Numbered from the stretch's first letter, positions 47,468 to 57,384 are shown. The stretch is 64,000 bases of DNA from Porphyromonas pogonae (GCF_036320655.1 NZ_CP143258.1:620001-684000); one strand, 5' to 3'. Notes: a model not told the origin generated them from the sequence alone. Translations and numbers: made by a program.

Positions 47468-48232
47468 ATGACACTTTGGGGACTTATCGCTTGTATCCTT
47501 TTTGTCCTGGTATTTGCATGGTTTGCACTTAGCCGTCGCAAAGACATATCTGCATACGAGCAAGAGAACTTCAAGCCGGCTCATATCCTCAATGCGCACG
47601 AGTCATCACTATTGGTTCCCCGTATAGAAACAAATAGTACTTCACCTCCTTATTATTTACTTTTTGATACAGAGACTACGGATATTGCCTCTGAAGACCT
47701 CGATACAGATCATGATAATACTCCTGTATTGCTTGCTTTGTCATGGCAAATATTGTCTGAGGAAGGTTCCTGCCTGAATGAGCATAGTTATATTATGAGA
47801 AAAGAAGTCAGGGATACGGACAGCCTGCAATGCTGTGGAATAAGTAGAGGAGAGCTATCAGAGGGTAATGACGCCGTTATTATTTATAACCGATTCATTG
47901 AAGATGTCCTGAGTTGTAAAGTTTTGGTCGCTCACAACCTTTCTTTTCATCGAGAGGTATTGTATGCGGATATGGAGCGCTTGGGCTTGGATCCCTCTCC
48001 GATGTTTCTTCTCCAGCAGTTGTGTACGATGCAATTGGGGGTAGATATTGTACATATTATGATGCCCGGAGGCGGATGGAAACTACCCAAGCTTTCGGAG
48101 CTCTTCGGAACCCTGTATTTCAGAACCCCTGCCGTGAAGGTAGAATGGCGTAGCAAAACACTTTCGGATGTGAGGGTTTTGGGAGCATCGGTCAAGGAGC
48201 TTATTCGTCGAGGTATAATTGCTGAAGAGTAA
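47468..48232 (+). CDS. Membrane-anchored DnaQ-like (DEDDh) exonuclease-fold protein, degenerate active site
   Basis: This 254-residue protein has an N-terminal membrane helix (residues 3-22) and an RNase-H-like DnaQ domain. The first motif keeps its acids (LLFDTETTD). The second, normally NxxFD, reads HNLSFHREV, with His in place of the metal-binding Asp. The third keeps the final Asp (LSDVRVL) but the catalytic His five residues before it is Ser. I infer that nuclease activity is lost or strongly altered. A clear Shine-Dalgarno (AGGAGG) lies seven bases before the ATG. It stands alone between a nucleotidase and an S41 protease. Confidence 0.8.
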   Translation: MTLWGLIACILFVLVFAWFALSRRKDISAYEQENFKPAHILNAHESSLLVPRIETNSTSPPYYLLFDTETTDIASEDLDTDHDNTPVLLALSWQILSEEGSCLNEHSYIMRKEVRDTDSLQCCGISRGELSEGNDAVIIYNRFIEDVLSCKVLVAHNLSFHREVLYADMERLGLDPSPMFLLQQLCTMQLGVDIVHIMMPGGGWKLPKLSELFGTLYFRTPAVKVEWRSKTLSDVRVLGASVKELIRRGIIAEE

Positions 48233-48414
48233 GAACCGCACTGTTATATGCTCGATATAACTTTATCATGTGGAGTAAGAGGAGAATATAAATACTTAGA
48301 TATGCCAAATAAACGTTACCTTATAAAAGTTTGGTAACTTTATAGCCCGAAACTCATTGCTTTGAGTGCGGTGTAAGGTATTATTGCTTAATTAACAGAA
48401 AGAAAAAATCCTAT

Positions 48415-50124
48415 ATGAATATCAGACATATCAGCCTTTGTGTGTTAATGACACTTGGAGCTATGCTTTCTTCTTCAGCGCAGACCCCGACTCCTAAAAA
48501 GGAGAATAAAGAGTCTGCTAACCAGTACAATTATATACGCTCGCTTGATGTAATTGGCTCTGTGATGAGCAATATCAACAGGTACTTCGTAGATACAGTG
48601 AGTGTAGATAGGATGAGCCGTAAAGGTATCGACGCCATGCTCAGCAGTCTTGATCCTTATACCGAGTATTTTGCAGCAGAAGATACTGATCAGCTCAAGC
48701 TCCTTACTAAGGGTGAGTATGGAGGCATTGGATCTATTATATCCCAGAGACCCGATAGTACCGTTGTGATCAATGAGCCATTCGAAGGTATGGCAGCAGA
48801 TAAAGCCGGGCTCAAGGCCGGTGATGTAATCTTGGAGATAGATGGTAAGGATTTCAGAAAAACCACTACCGTAAAAGTGAGTGAAGCCTTGAAAGGCGTG
48901 CCGGGAACTACAATTAAAATTCTTGTACGCAGACCTTTTGAGAAAAAAGACAGGTTGTTTGAGTTCAAGAGACGTATAGTGGTGGTAAACCCTATAACAT
49001 ATTATGGAGTATTGCCCGGTAATAATGGCTATATCAACTTTAATAGTTTTACCTCAGAAAGCGCCGATGCTTTCAAAAAAGCATTCAACGACTTGAAGAC
49101 CAATCATAAGATCAAGGGTCTGGTTATAGACCTCAGAGGCAACGGAGGCGGATTGATCGAAGAGTCTATAAAGATGGTAAATCTATTTGTCCCCCAGGGC
49201 AAGGTGGTCGTAACAACCAAAGGACGTCCTGACCTCAATGACGAGAATATCTTTAAGACATTCAGCAAGCCTGTCGACACAGAGATTCCTATCACAGTGT
49301 TGATAGATGGTCAGTCGGCTTCTGCTGCTGAGATCGTTACAGGCGCTTTGCAAGATATGGATAGAGCAGTAGTTATCGGACAAAAAAGTTATGGCAAAGG
49401 CCTCGTACAAAGCACTCGTCAACTTCCATACGGTGGAGTTATTAAACTCACAACAGCTAAGTATTACATCCCCAGTGGCAGGTGCATACAGCGTATTGAC
49501 TACCATGAAGCCCGAGAGGGAAATACCAATACCGTTACCCCTGACAGCCTGACAAAGGTATTTCATACAGCAGGTGGCAGACCGGTAAGAGATGCGGGTG
49601 GTATACTGCCGGATATATCCGTGGTGCCGGATTCTATGCCCACCATGCTTTTTTATATTGCTACCAACAATATAGCTTTCGACTATGTCACAGGCTATAT
49701 GAGCAAGCACCCTCATATATCCCAGCCGGAACAATTCTCTATCACTGACAAAGACTATGATGACTTCAAGAAGATGCTCATCGATAAGAAATTTGAATAT
49801 GACAGGCAGAGTGGCAAGATGTTGGAAAAATTAAAAGAGGTAGCTCGACTTGAAGGCTATCTCGACTCTGCTCAAGAGACTATCAAGAAACTTGAAGAGC
49901 AACTCAAGCCGAATCTAAACCGAGATCTTGAGAAGTTTAAACCTCAGATTACAGACTATATTAATAGTGAGATAGTGACGAGAGTTTATTACAAGAAGGG
50001 AGCCGTAAAGAAAATGCTCATAAAAGATAAGACTGTGGAGAAAGCTCTGGAAATACTTAACAATTCTGATAAATACAAAGAAATCCTCACCAAGAAATCT
50101 GATGAAAAGGAGGTGAAAGCGTGA
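48415..50124 (+). CDS. C-terminal-processing S41 peptidase with PDZ domain
   Basis: This 569-residue exported protein (signal peptide ending SSSAQ) has the usual order: N-terminal helical region, PDZ domain (GGIGSIISQRPDSTVVINEPFEGMAADKAGLKAGDVILEIDG), and the S41 core with the Ser in DGQSASAAEI and the Lys in QKSYGKGLVQ; VIDLRGNGGG is also typical. The C-terminus has a long coiled region and charged tail. CTP/Prc-type peptidases trim or degrade periplasmic and outer-membrane proteins. Its stop overlaps the next start (GTGA), so expression is coupled to the FHA gene. Confidence 0.93.
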   Translation: MNIRHISLCVLMTLGAMLSSSAQTPTPKKENKESANQYNYIRSLDVIGSVMSNINRYFVDTVSVDRMSRKGIDAMLSSLDPYTEYFAAEDTDQLKLLTKGEYGGIGSIISQRPDSTVVINEPFEGMAADKAGLKAGDVILEIDGKDFRKTTTVKVSEALKGVPGTTIKILVRRPFEKKDRLFEFKRRIVVVNPITYYGVLPGNNGYINFNSFTSESADAFKKAFNDLKTNHKIKGLVIDLRGNGGGLIEESIKMVNLFVPQGKVVVTTKGRPDLNDENIFKTFSKPVDTEIPITVLIDGQSASAAEIVTGALQDMDRAVVIGQKSYGKGLVQSTRQLPYGGVIKLTTAKYYIPSGRCIQRIDYHEAREGNTNTVTPDSLTKVFHTAGGRPVRDAGGILPDISVVPDSMPTMLFYIATNNIAFDYVTGYMSKHPHISQPEQFSITDKDYDDFKKMLIDKKFEYDRQSGKMLEKLKEVARLEGYLDSAQETIKKLEEQLKPNLNRDLEKFKPQITDYINSEIVTRVYYKKGAVKKMLIKDKTVEKALEILNNSDKYKEILTKKSDEKEVKA

Positions 50125-50669
50125 AAGTAATCCATTGTCCCAAATGTGACAAGCAGATCATCATCTCTGATGAAAAAATGGAACAAGCCAAGATCGATGG
50201 TAAATTGGCTGTGGTGTGTGGGAGTTGCGGTAGACAAATAAAAGCACGGATAAAATCATCTGTAAATAAAACTACTGCCGGACATGACTCTCGCAAGGGA
50301 AATGTATTGGGACAAATCATAGTACTTGAGAATGGCTTTGGTTACCGACAGTCATTTGCCATTTACGAAGGTGCTAATCATATAGGACGACGCAACAAGG
50401 ATACGGATGTGGATATCCCTGTACTTACCGGTGACCCCAGTATGGGGAGGCACCATGCGGTGATCAAGGCTGAGACCAAAGCTGACGGAACTAAAAGATT
50501 TGCCGTTAAGGATGATGACAGTCTTGTGGGTACATTTGTTGGCGGGCGCATTCTCGGAAAGAAAGAGTGGGCTTGGATAGAACCCGGAGAGGTGATTACT
50601 TTGGGGGCTACCAGCATCATACTATCTGACGAACTGCCGGAGGTAGAGCAAGAAACAATAACAGAATAA
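50121..50669 (+). CDS. Zinc-ribbon plus FHA-domain protein
   Basis: This 182-residue protein begins with a CPKC...CGSC zinc ribbon (residues ~4-36) and ends with a forkhead-associated domain ([34 protein letters not shown] and [14 protein letters not shown]). FHA domains bind phosphothreonine. The start is GTG at 50121, overlapping the S41 protease stop by four bases, with an AGGAGG Shine-Dalgarno about seven bases before it. Translational coupling to the protease suggests a linked role; no kinase lies nearby. Confidence 0.85.
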   Translation: MKVIHCPKCDKQIIISDEKMEQAKIDGKLAVVCGSCGRQIKARIKSSVNKTTAGHDSRKGNVLGQIIVLENGFGYRQSFAIYEGANHIGRRNKDTDVDIPVLTGDPSMGRHHAVIKAETKADGTKRFAVKDDDSLVGTFVGGRILGKKEWAWIEPGEVITLGATSIILSDELPEVEQETITE

Positions 50670-50691
50670 TAAGAAAATACTATACAAGCCG

Positions 50692-51840
50692 ATGAAAGTT
50701 GCTTTAATTACCGGGGTGACCGGTCAAGATGGCGCCTACCTCTCAAAATATTTGCTAAAGAAGGGGTATGAAGTGCATGGTATCAAGAGGCGATCTTCTC
50801 TATTCAATACTCAGCGTGTGGATCACATCTATCAGGATCCGCATGAGAGTAACAGGAACTTCTTCCTGCACTATGGTGATTTGTCGGACTCGATGAATGT
50901 TACTCGCATCATCAAAGAAATCCAACCTGATGAGGTTTATAACCTTGGAGCTATGAGCCATGTCAAAGTAAGCTTTGAGAGTCCCGAGTATACAGGTGAT
51001 GTAGTAGGTTTAGGAGCTTTGAGGATATTGGAGTCTATACGCCTTTTGGGGCTTGAGCAGAAAACACGGATGTACCAGGCGTCGACCAGTGAGCTTTACG
51101 GCTTGGTGCGTGAGACTCCCCAAAGTGAGATGACGCCTTTTTATCCGCGTAGCCCGTATGCTTGTGCCAAGCTTTATGCTTATTGGATTACAGTCAATTA
51201 TCGTGAAGCTTATGGTATGCATTGTAGCAATGGTATCCTTTTCAATCACGAATCCCCTCTTCGAGGAGAGACATTTGTAACTCGCAAGATTACCAGATCG
51301 GTAAGCCGTATTGCCCTTGGTCTTCAAAAGAAGCTTTATTTGGGCAACCTTTCTGCTCGACGAGATTGGGGGCATGCCAAGGATTATGTGCGCTCAATGT
51401 ACCTGATCTTGCAGCAAGATCGCCCTGATGACTATGTCGTAGCTACAGGAATTACCACTGAGGTAAGAGAGTTTGCTCGGCTTGCCTTTGACGAGGTTGG
51501 GCTTGAGATTGTTTTTTCAGGAGAAGGCGTGCATGAGACCGGCAGATTGTCTTATATCAATGAAGATAAGTTTGTGCGGTGCGTAGGCGAATCCTATTTA
51601 CCCGTAGTAAAAACGCTCATAGGACAAGATGTAGTGGCTGTAGATCCGGCTTATTTCCGACCCACTGAAGTGGATTTGCTACTGGGTGATCCTACCAAAG
51701 CGCACGAAAAGCTTGGTTGGTTCCCTAAATACGAACTCAAGGATATCGTTGCTGATATGGTGGAATGTGATGTCAAACTGATGAAGCAGGATGCTTATCT
51801 CAAAGAGGGCGGTTATAAGATCCTCAACTATTTCGAATAA
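50692..51840 (+). CDS. gmd: GDP-mannose 4,6-dehydratase
   Basis: This 382-residue short-chain dehydrogenase has the NADP-binding [29 protein letters not shown], the catalytic [15 protein letters not shown] (Tyr-x3-Lys) and a Ser/Thr-Glu active site (QASTSELYG), all typical of Gmd. It makes GDP-4-keto-6-deoxy-mannose, the substrate of the next gene product, so the pair produces GDP-L-fucose. The end touches the next start without a gap. Confidence 0.94.
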   Translation: MKVALITGVTGQDGAYLSKYLLKKGYEVHGIKRRSSLFNTQRVDHIYQDPHESNRNFFLHYGDLSDSMNVTRIIKEIQPDEVYNLGAMSHVKVSFESPEYTGDVVGLGALRILESIRLLGLEQKTRMYQASTSELYGLVRETPQSEMTPFYPRSPYACAKLYAYWITVNYREAYGMHCSNGILFNHESPLRGETFVTRKITRSVSRIALGLQKKLYLGNLSARRDWGHAKDYVRSMYLILQQDRPDDYVVATGITTEVREFARLAFDEVGLEIVFSGEGVHETGRLSYINEDKFVRCVGESYLPVVKTLIGQDVVAVDPAYFRPTEVDLLLGDPTKAHEKLGWFPKYELKDIVADMVECDVKLMKQDAYLKEGGYKILNYFE

Positions 51841-52932
51841 ATGATGAAGAAAGATGTCAGGATATATGTAGCAGGTCACAGAGGATTGGTAGGGAGTGCT
51901 ATTGTGAATAACCTCAAGTCCAAAGGCTACACTCACATCATCTGTCGTACGCACACTGAGCTCGATCTCTTGGATGCTATTGCGGTAAAGCGCTTTTTCG
52001 ACGAAGAACGCCCCGAATACGTATTTTTAGCGGCTGCTTTTGTTGGTGGCATCATGGCCAATAATACCTACAGAGCCGATTTTATATATAATAATCTCGG
52101 TATCCAACAGCATGTGATCGGCGAGAGTTATCGCCATGGCGTCAAAAAGCTTCTTTTTCTCGGAAGCACGTGTATATACCCTCGCGAAGCTCCTCAGCCA
52201 ATGTCTGAGGATTGCTTACTCACCTCTCCTTTGGAGTACACCAACGAGCCCTATGCCATAGCCAAGATAGCCGGTCTGAAGATGTGCGAGAGCTTCAATA
52301 TCCAGTACGGCACCAATTATATTGCGGTGATGCCTACCAATCTTTATGGCCCTCAAGATAATTTTGACCTTGTCTCATCACATGTGATGCCTGCGATGAT
52401 CAGAAAGATATTTCTGGCAAAATGTGTAAAGGAAAGAGACTATGATATGATCAGAAAAGATCTTTTGTGCCGTCCTATTCCTCAGGTTGAGGATTCTATG
52501 AAAGCTACTCCCGAAGACCTTCTCGAAGCCCTGACCAACTATGGGATATCCCCTCACCAACTATGTCTCTGGGGTAGCGGTAAGCCTTTAAGAGAGTTTC
52601 TTTGGAGTGAAGAGATGGCAGATGCCTGTGTTTACATCATGGAAAGGGTGAATTTTAGTGATTTATATCAGAAGGATGCGCATGAGATCCGAAACTGCCA
52701 TATCAATATAGGTACCGGTAAAGAGATCTCCATTGCAGAATTGTCCAGCCTCATTGCACAGGTTGTGGGGTATAAGGGAAATATCGTTTTCGACTCATCT
52801 AAGCCTGATGGTACAATGAGAAAGCTTACCGACCCTGCTAGACTGCATGGACTGGGATGGCATCATAAGATAGAAATTGAAGAAGGTGTGAATAGACTTT
52901 GTCAATGGTACTATGAATCTATCTTAGCATAA
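51841..52932 (+). CDS. fcl: GDP-L-fucose synthase
   Basis: This 363-residue epimerase/reductase converts the Gmd product into GDP-L-fucose. The nucleotide-binding motif is VAGHRGLVGSAI, catalytic Ser in LFLGSTCIYP, Tyr-x3-Lys in EPYAIAKIAG, and NLYGPQDNFD is family-specific. The start is directly after the gmd stop, so the two are one unit. GDP-fucose can go into surface polysaccharide or O-glycans of the periplasmic proteins common in Bacteroidetes; no glycosyltransferase is nearby. Confidence 0.95.
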   Translation: MMKKDVRIYVAGHRGLVGSAIVNNLKSKGYTHIICRTHTELDLLDAIAVKRFFDEERPEYVFLAAAFVGGIMANNTYRADFIYNNLGIQQHVIGESYRHGVKKLLFLGSTCIYPREAPQPMSEDCLLTSPLEYTNEPYAIAKIAGLKMCESFNIQYGTNYIAVMPTNLYGPQDNFDLVSSHVMPAMIRKIFLAKCVKERDYDMIRKDLLCRPIPQVEDSMKATPEDLLEALTNYGISPHQLCLWGSGKPLREFLWSEEMADACVYIMERVNFSDLYQKDAHEIRNCHINIGTGKEISIAELSSLIAQVVGYKGNIVFDSSKPDGTMRKLTDPARLHGLGWHHKIEIEEGVNRLCQWYYESILA

Positions 52933-52960
52933 AAAACAAACGAAAGGAATTATAAAAATC

Positions 52961-54268
52961 ATGAATGCACGAACTGAAGAACGTATTATTGAACTAATAA
53001 AAAGAGAAGTAGTCCCGGCTACGGGATGTACCGAGCCTGTGGCAGTAGCTCTCACAGTGGCATATGCTTCATCTATCTTGCCCGGCAAGGTAAAAGATAT
53101 CCAAGTGAAGTTGAGCGCTAATGTGCTCAAAAATGCTATGGGTGTTGGTATACCGGGCACCGGTATGATAGGTATTCCTATTGCCATAGCATTGGGAGCT
53201 GTAGTGGCGGATCCGTCCAAAGATCTCAAAGTCCTCGATGGTTTCAGCCAACAAGACTTTGCTAAAGCCAAAGCGATTGTGGAAAAAGGGATGATACATG
53301 TCGATCTTAAAGAAGGCGATGTGGACAAACTTTATATCGAAGCTATCATGACTGACGAAGAAGGTAATGATGCTGTTGCCATTATTAGCAAAAAGCATAA
53401 TGCACTCCATAAGCTTCTTCTCAATAATGTCCCGGTGCATCTTGATCATGATAAACATGATGACGAGCCTTGTGAAACAGAGGAAGAGGTACAAGACGAG
53501 GATATCACCCTTAATTTTGACATGGTTTATGATTTTGCATTGAATGCTCCCTTGGAAAAGATCAGCTTTATTCTGGAGGCTGCCGAGCTCAACAGAGCTG
53601 CCAGTGACTACTCCCTAAAGGGTAAATACGGACACTCTGTAGGCCGAATGATACAAGGGAAATTAGGCCAAAAATATTTGGGTAATAGTGCTCTTACACA
53701 TATGCTCACCTACACCAGCTCTGCATGTGATGCCCGTATGGATGGAGCTCCCGTTACGGTGATGAGCAATTCCGGCAGTGGTAACCAAGGTATCACGGCT
53801 ACATTGCCGGTATTGAGTTTTGCAGAAGACGAGAAGGTATCAGAAGAGAAAAAGATACGTGCTCTGATGTTGAGCAACCTCATGGTAATTTATATCAAAC
53901 AGAAGCTGGGGCGTCTCTCAGCGTTGTGCGGATGTGTGGTGGCTGCCACAGGGTCAAGCAGTGGTATTACCTATCTTATGGGTGGAACCAAACAGCAGAT
54001 TAGCTATGCTATAAAGAACATGGTTGGTAATCTTACCGGCATGATATGCGACGGAGCCAAGCCCAGTTGCAGTATGAAAGTCTCCAGTGGGGTAAGTTCT
54101 GCTATGTTTTCTGCATTATTGGCAATGGAACATCAGGTGGTAACCAGTAATGAAGGTATTGTGGAAGATGATGTGGATAAGTCAATAGACAATCTTACCA
54201 GTATCGGCCGCGAAGCTATGGAGCAGACAGATAAATATGTGCTTAATATTATGACTCATAAGCAGTAA
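52961..54268 (+). CDS. L-cysteine desulfidase-family (UPF0597) protein, CyuA-like
   Basis: This 435-residue protein has VVPATGCTEPVAVALTVAYA at its start and GCVVAATGSSSGITYLMGG and ICDGAKPSCSMKVSSG near the end, where conserved Cys residues bind an iron-sulfur cluster. This is the L-cysteine desulfidase/serine dehydratase alpha-like family; characterised members release sulfide, ammonia and pyruvate from cysteine. It would fit amino-acid-based catabolism. A GDP-fucose gene precedes it by 28 bases, but a functional link is not apparent. A strong hairpin follows. Confidence 0.88.
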   Translation: MNARTEERIIELIKREVVPATGCTEPVAVALTVAYASSILPGKVKDIQVKLSANVLKNAMGVGIPGTGMIGIPIAIALGAVVADPSKDLKVLDGFSQQDFAKAKAIVEKGMIHVDLKEGDVDKLYIEAIMTDEEGNDAVAIISKKHNALHKLLLNNVPVHLDHDKHDDEPCETEEEVQDEDITLNFDMVYDFALNAPLEKISFILEAAELNRAASDYSLKGKYGHSVGRMIQGKLGQKYLGNSALTHMLTYTSSACDARMDGAPVTVMSNSGSGNQGITATLPVLSFAEDEKVSEEKKIRALMLSNLMVIYIKQKLGRLSALCGCVVAATGSSSGITYLMGGTKQQISYAIKNMVGNLTGMICDGAKPSCSMKVSSGVSSAMFSALLAMEHQVVTSNEGIVEDDVDKSIDNLTSIGREAMEQTDKYVLNIMTHKQ

Positions 54269-54274
54269 AATGTT

Positions 54275-54354
54275 ATTTTTCTCGTTTATTTTATACGAGA
54301 AAAGTATACAAGGAGCATTTCTTTTCCCGTTATGGTATAGAAATGCTCCTTTTA
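54275..54354 (+). terminator. Two hairpins after the cyuA-like gene
   Basis: TTTTCTCGT and ACGAGAAAA form the first small stem. Further on, AAGGAGCATTTCT (54310-54322) pairs with AGAAATGCTCCTT (54339-54351), followed by TTTAA. Confidence 0.7.
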
Positions 54355-54389
54355 ACATTTCTGATGCAATATATAAATGTTTAAAATTG

Positions 54390-54397
54390 TATATTTG
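54390..54397 (+). promoter_or_regulatory. -7 box upstream of the Tyr/Gly/Asn-rich protein
   Basis: TATATTTG (TAnnTTTG), giving a leader of roughly 90 bases to the ATG at 54494. A -33 TTTG is not clear. Confidence 0.45.
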
Positions 54398-54493
54398 ATA
54401 AAAATATATAATTTTAGTACACGCAAAGATTAAACTCCCGTAATTAAGGAAGTCTAATATATATAGAAGGAATTCAAATCGATTAAAAACAAT

Positions 54494-55651
54494 ATGGGTA
54501 TGAAACGGAATAAATTTAAACTCCTTGCCGGAGTGATGTTCATGACATCCTTACTGGCTTTTGCCCAGAATGACAATCCTTATAAGGATGATGTTTATTA
54601 TTCACGCAAGGATGCGCAAAAAGATCGCAAGATAGAAGAGAAAAGGCTCCAAGAAGAGCGCGCTCGTTATCGTCTTGCGCAGGAAGAGTTGGCAAAAAAC
54701 CAAGGTAGCAATACTAATGTCTTAATAACAAGCAATGCCACTGATGCTCAGATAGAGGCATACAACAGACGTTTATCGGATAAGCAGATCGACAGTCTAT
54801 CCCGAATGGGGTATAACTCTTTGTCTTTTGACAAGAACAATAGGGTATACGGCACTTACTCTGCCAGACTCGATCGCTTTCATAATCCTGATGTAATTAT
54901 GATAGATGGCTCAGAGCCGTTGCTTATTTCTTCAGCAGGAGCATATGACTACTACATGGTGCCTTCGGGCAATACTAATTTCAACTTCAACTTCGGTTGG
55001 GGTAATAATTGGTATCCTTGGTACGACTCTTGGTATGGTCCATATTATCGTCCCGGATATTATGGCGGATATTGGAATAATTACTACCCACGCAGGTGGG
55101 GAGGATGGGGATATTACGATCCTTTCTATGATCCCTTCTATTCCCCTTATTACGATTTCTATTATAGACCGTGGGGCTATTACGGTGGCTATTATGGTGG
55201 TTATTGGAATGGTTTTTATGATGGGTGGTACAATGGGTATCCTATATATGAGAGACGTAATTATTACACCCACAGTCAGACTTCGCCCCGTTATGGATAT
55301 GATAGAGGTAATGGTTCCTACAACAGGGATAATATAGATCGCTACAATGATTCTTATTCAAGACCTCGCGGAGGATGGGAGAGTCGCAGTAGCACTTATG
55401 ATTACAATAGTAACCGCAACAATAATTATAACTATCAGTCTGATTACAATAGAGCTTCTTCAAGACGTGACTATTACAACAACAGAAATAATGTGAATAG
55501 TCGTAGCTATGACTCTAACTCTACCAGATCATCATACAACTATGACCGCTCATCATCGAGCAATAGTCGCAGCAGTTATAATAACAGCAACTCTTCAGGT
55601 TCATCAGGTAGCAATTCATCCAGTGCACGTAGTTCATATAACAGAAGATAA
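54494..55651 (+). CDS. Exported Tyr/Gly/Asn/Ser-rich low-complexity protein
   Basis: This 385-residue protein has a signal peptide (SLLAFAQ), a charged helical stretch with Lys/Glu/Arg (residues ~30-70), then residues ~155-265 extremely rich in Tyr, Gly, Trp, Pro and Asn (GYYGGYYGGYW, YYDPFYDPFYSPYY), and a C-terminal ~120 residues of Asn, Ser, Arg and Tyr. No family is recognised. The repetitive codon pattern opens long false frames on both strands. The composition resembles sticky, aggregation-prone or phase-separating surface proteins. It ends 3 bases before the OmpP1-like gene, so both are probably one operon. Confidence 0.75.
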   Translation: MGMKRNKFKLLAGVMFMTSLLAFAQNDNPYKDDVYYSRKDAQKDRKIEEKRLQEERARYRLAQEELAKNQGSNTNVLITSNATDAQIEAYNRRLSDKQIDSLSRMGYNSLSFDKNNRVYGTYSARLDRFHNPDVIMIDGSEPLLISSAGAYDYYMVPSGNTNFNFNFGWGNNWYPWYDSWYGPYYRPGYYGGYWNNYYPRRWGGWGYYDPFYDPFYSPYYDFYYRPWGYYGGYYGGYWNGFYDGWYNGYPIYERRNYYTHSQTSPRYGYDRGNGSYNRDNIDRYNDSYSRPRGGWESRSSTYDYNSNRNNNYNYQSDYNRASSRRDYYNNRNNVNSRSYDSNSTRSSYNYDRSSSSNSRSSYNNSNSSGSSGSNSSSARSSYNRR

Positions 55652-55654
55652 TCT

Positions 55655-57310
55655 ATGAAAAGAATATATATGCAGATCAACATATGGGGTGCGTTTGCAC
55701 TCCTTTGCTTGGCATTACCTTCCATGGCCAACGCCCAAAGTGAGACAGACCCTATCCGTAACACCCAGAAAGAATTGAGAGGATCAGCACGCTTCCAAAG
55801 TATGGCAGGTGCATTTGGCTCTTTAGGAGGGGATTACTCATCTACCAAGCAAAATCCCGCAGGTATTGCTTTGATGCGTTCACCTATGGACTTGAGCCTT
55901 ACACTGAGTGCCTACTCTACTAAGTTTAAGTCGTCATGGACAGGAAGCAATAATGACAAAACCAAAGGAGGTGTCGACTTCGATGCTTTCAGTTTTGCTT
56001 CATGCAGTCGCAGGAGTTATAGCGGATGGAGTTTTTCCTATGGCTTTGGTCTTCAGAAAGACGCTGTTTTTGATAGGAAAATTGATATCAAAGGAGGTTT
56101 CGACAACGCAGGGTCTATCCATTCCTTAGGTGATTATTTTGCAGGCTTGCTCAACCTCACTGCTCTGGGCAACGGCGGATACAATAGTATTACCAAAAAA
56201 GACCTTTTGGGCGATGATGCATACAGCAGATATCCATGGGCTCCGGTGCTTGGGTATGATGCCGGTTTCATTACCTCGGATACAGACAAGGGAGGTCCTT
56301 ACTATTCACGCTTTAGATATGGAGCGGGAGCAGGTAAGCCTGTAGGGCCCTCCACAGCGTCTATGGTATTGACCGAAAAAGGTGCTACAACCAATTTCGA
56401 CTTTACATTCGGAGCAAATTATGACGAGCGTGTGTATATCGGAGGGTCGTTTATCTACTCCACTTTCTATAGAGAGATCACCTCAGCTTACAACGAGTCT
56501 TTTGTTAAGCCTGATTATCTCTATCTCGAGAACTACCAGAAGACTACCGGCGGAGGTTTAGGAGGTTCTTTAGGCGTTATAGTACAGCCTTTCGACGGGT
56601 TTAAACTCGGGTTATCCTATTTCACTCCTATGTTTTATAGCTTGACTGATAAGTATAGCGGTTATGCCGAGACACACTACAAGATTCCTGTAGAGCCCTC
56701 CACTACCAATTTATTTACCAAAGCTAATACTCCCAATGGCGGTTCTACGGATTTTGATTTGACTACCAACGGACGTTTTGTGGGAAGTGCGTCTTATGTT
56801 TTCGGCCGTTACGGACTTCTTAGTGTTGATTATGAATACACCAATTTTGCAGATGTAAAGTTGAAGTCTCCCGACGAAAATGATGGGTATAAATATACCA
56901 ACCTGGCTTTAAAAGATGACTTTGGAGCTCAGCATACATTACGTATAGGAGCCGAAGCGAGACCCACAGACAGGTTATCAGTGCGTGCAGGATATATGAT
57001 GCGTACTTCTCCTATCAAAGACGAAAGGATAAAAAATACAGACGGACCTGCTACCAAAGAGGTCTATATCGACAGGACATTACCCCACTACACCCTGGAC
57101 AAGGGGTTGAGTGCTATTACTGCCGGTGTAGGTTTCCGTATTACGCCTAAGTTTACTGCCGATCTGGCTTTGGTTTGGACCACCAATAAGAGTTATACTT
57201 ATTCGTTCCCATCCATCAATGACAAGGACGTAAAGGTAACATCTCTGCCTCCTATAAAAACCGATCGTAATGATCTACACTTAGCTCTTACGTTAGGATA
57301 TAGATTGTAA
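55655..57310 (+). CDS. OmpP1/FadL-like outer-membrane beta-barrel protein
   Basis: This 551-residue protein has a signal peptide (ALPSMANAQ), then the FadL/PorV-like start ELRGSARFQSMAGAFGSLGGDYSSTKQNPAGIALMRSP followed by a barrel ending LHLALTLGYRL. Many Bacteroidetes proteins of this type exist; only some have a proven transport or secretion role (FadL moves hydrophobic molecules, PorV shuttles T9SS cargo). Which of these applies is unknown. It follows the Tyr-rich protein directly and ends before a good terminator. Confidence 0.85.
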   Translation: MKRIYMQINIWGAFALLCLALPSMANAQSETDPIRNTQKELRGSARFQSMAGAFGSLGGDYSSTKQNPAGIALMRSPMDLSLTLSAYSTKFKSSWTGSNNDKTKGGVDFDAFSFASCSRRSYSGWSFSYGFGLQKDAVFDRKIDIKGGFDNAGSIHSLGDYFAGLLNLTALGNGGYNSITKKDLLGDDAYSRYPWAPVLGYDAGFITSDTDKGGPYYSRFRYGAGAGKPVGPSTASMVLTEKGATTNFDFTFGANYDERVYIGGSFIYSTFYREITSAYNESFVKPDYLYLENYQKTTGGGLGGSLGVIVQPFDGFKLGLSYFTPMFYSLTDKYSGYAETHYKIPVEPSTTNLFTKANTPNGGSTDFDLTTNGRFVGSASYVFGRYGLLSVDYEYTNFADVKLKSPDENDGYKYTNLALKDDFGAQHTLRIGAEARPTDRLSVRAGYMMRTSPIKDERIKNTDGPATKEVYIDRTLPHYTLDKGLSAITAGVGFRITPKFTADLALVWTTNKSYTYSFPSINDKDVKVTSLPPIKTDRNDLHLALTLGYRL

Positions 57311-57349
57311 GGATACGATTTGATTTTTACTTCCATATTGTTTTAGTGA

Positions 57350-57384
57350 TGCCGTAGCACTCTTAGGTGCTACGGCATTCTTTT
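57350..57384 (+). terminator. Rho-independent terminator after the OmpP1-like gene
   Basis: TGCCGTAGCAC and GTGCTACGGCA form an 11-bp perfect stem with a 6-base loop, followed by TTCTTTT. Confidence 0.85.

Noticed and set aside
54906-55337. Plus-strand frame inside the Tyr/Gly-rich gene (and a mirror frame on the minus strand)
   Set aside because: Both arise from the repetitive codon pattern of the real gene. Their Ile/Gly/Met-rich translations have no family features.
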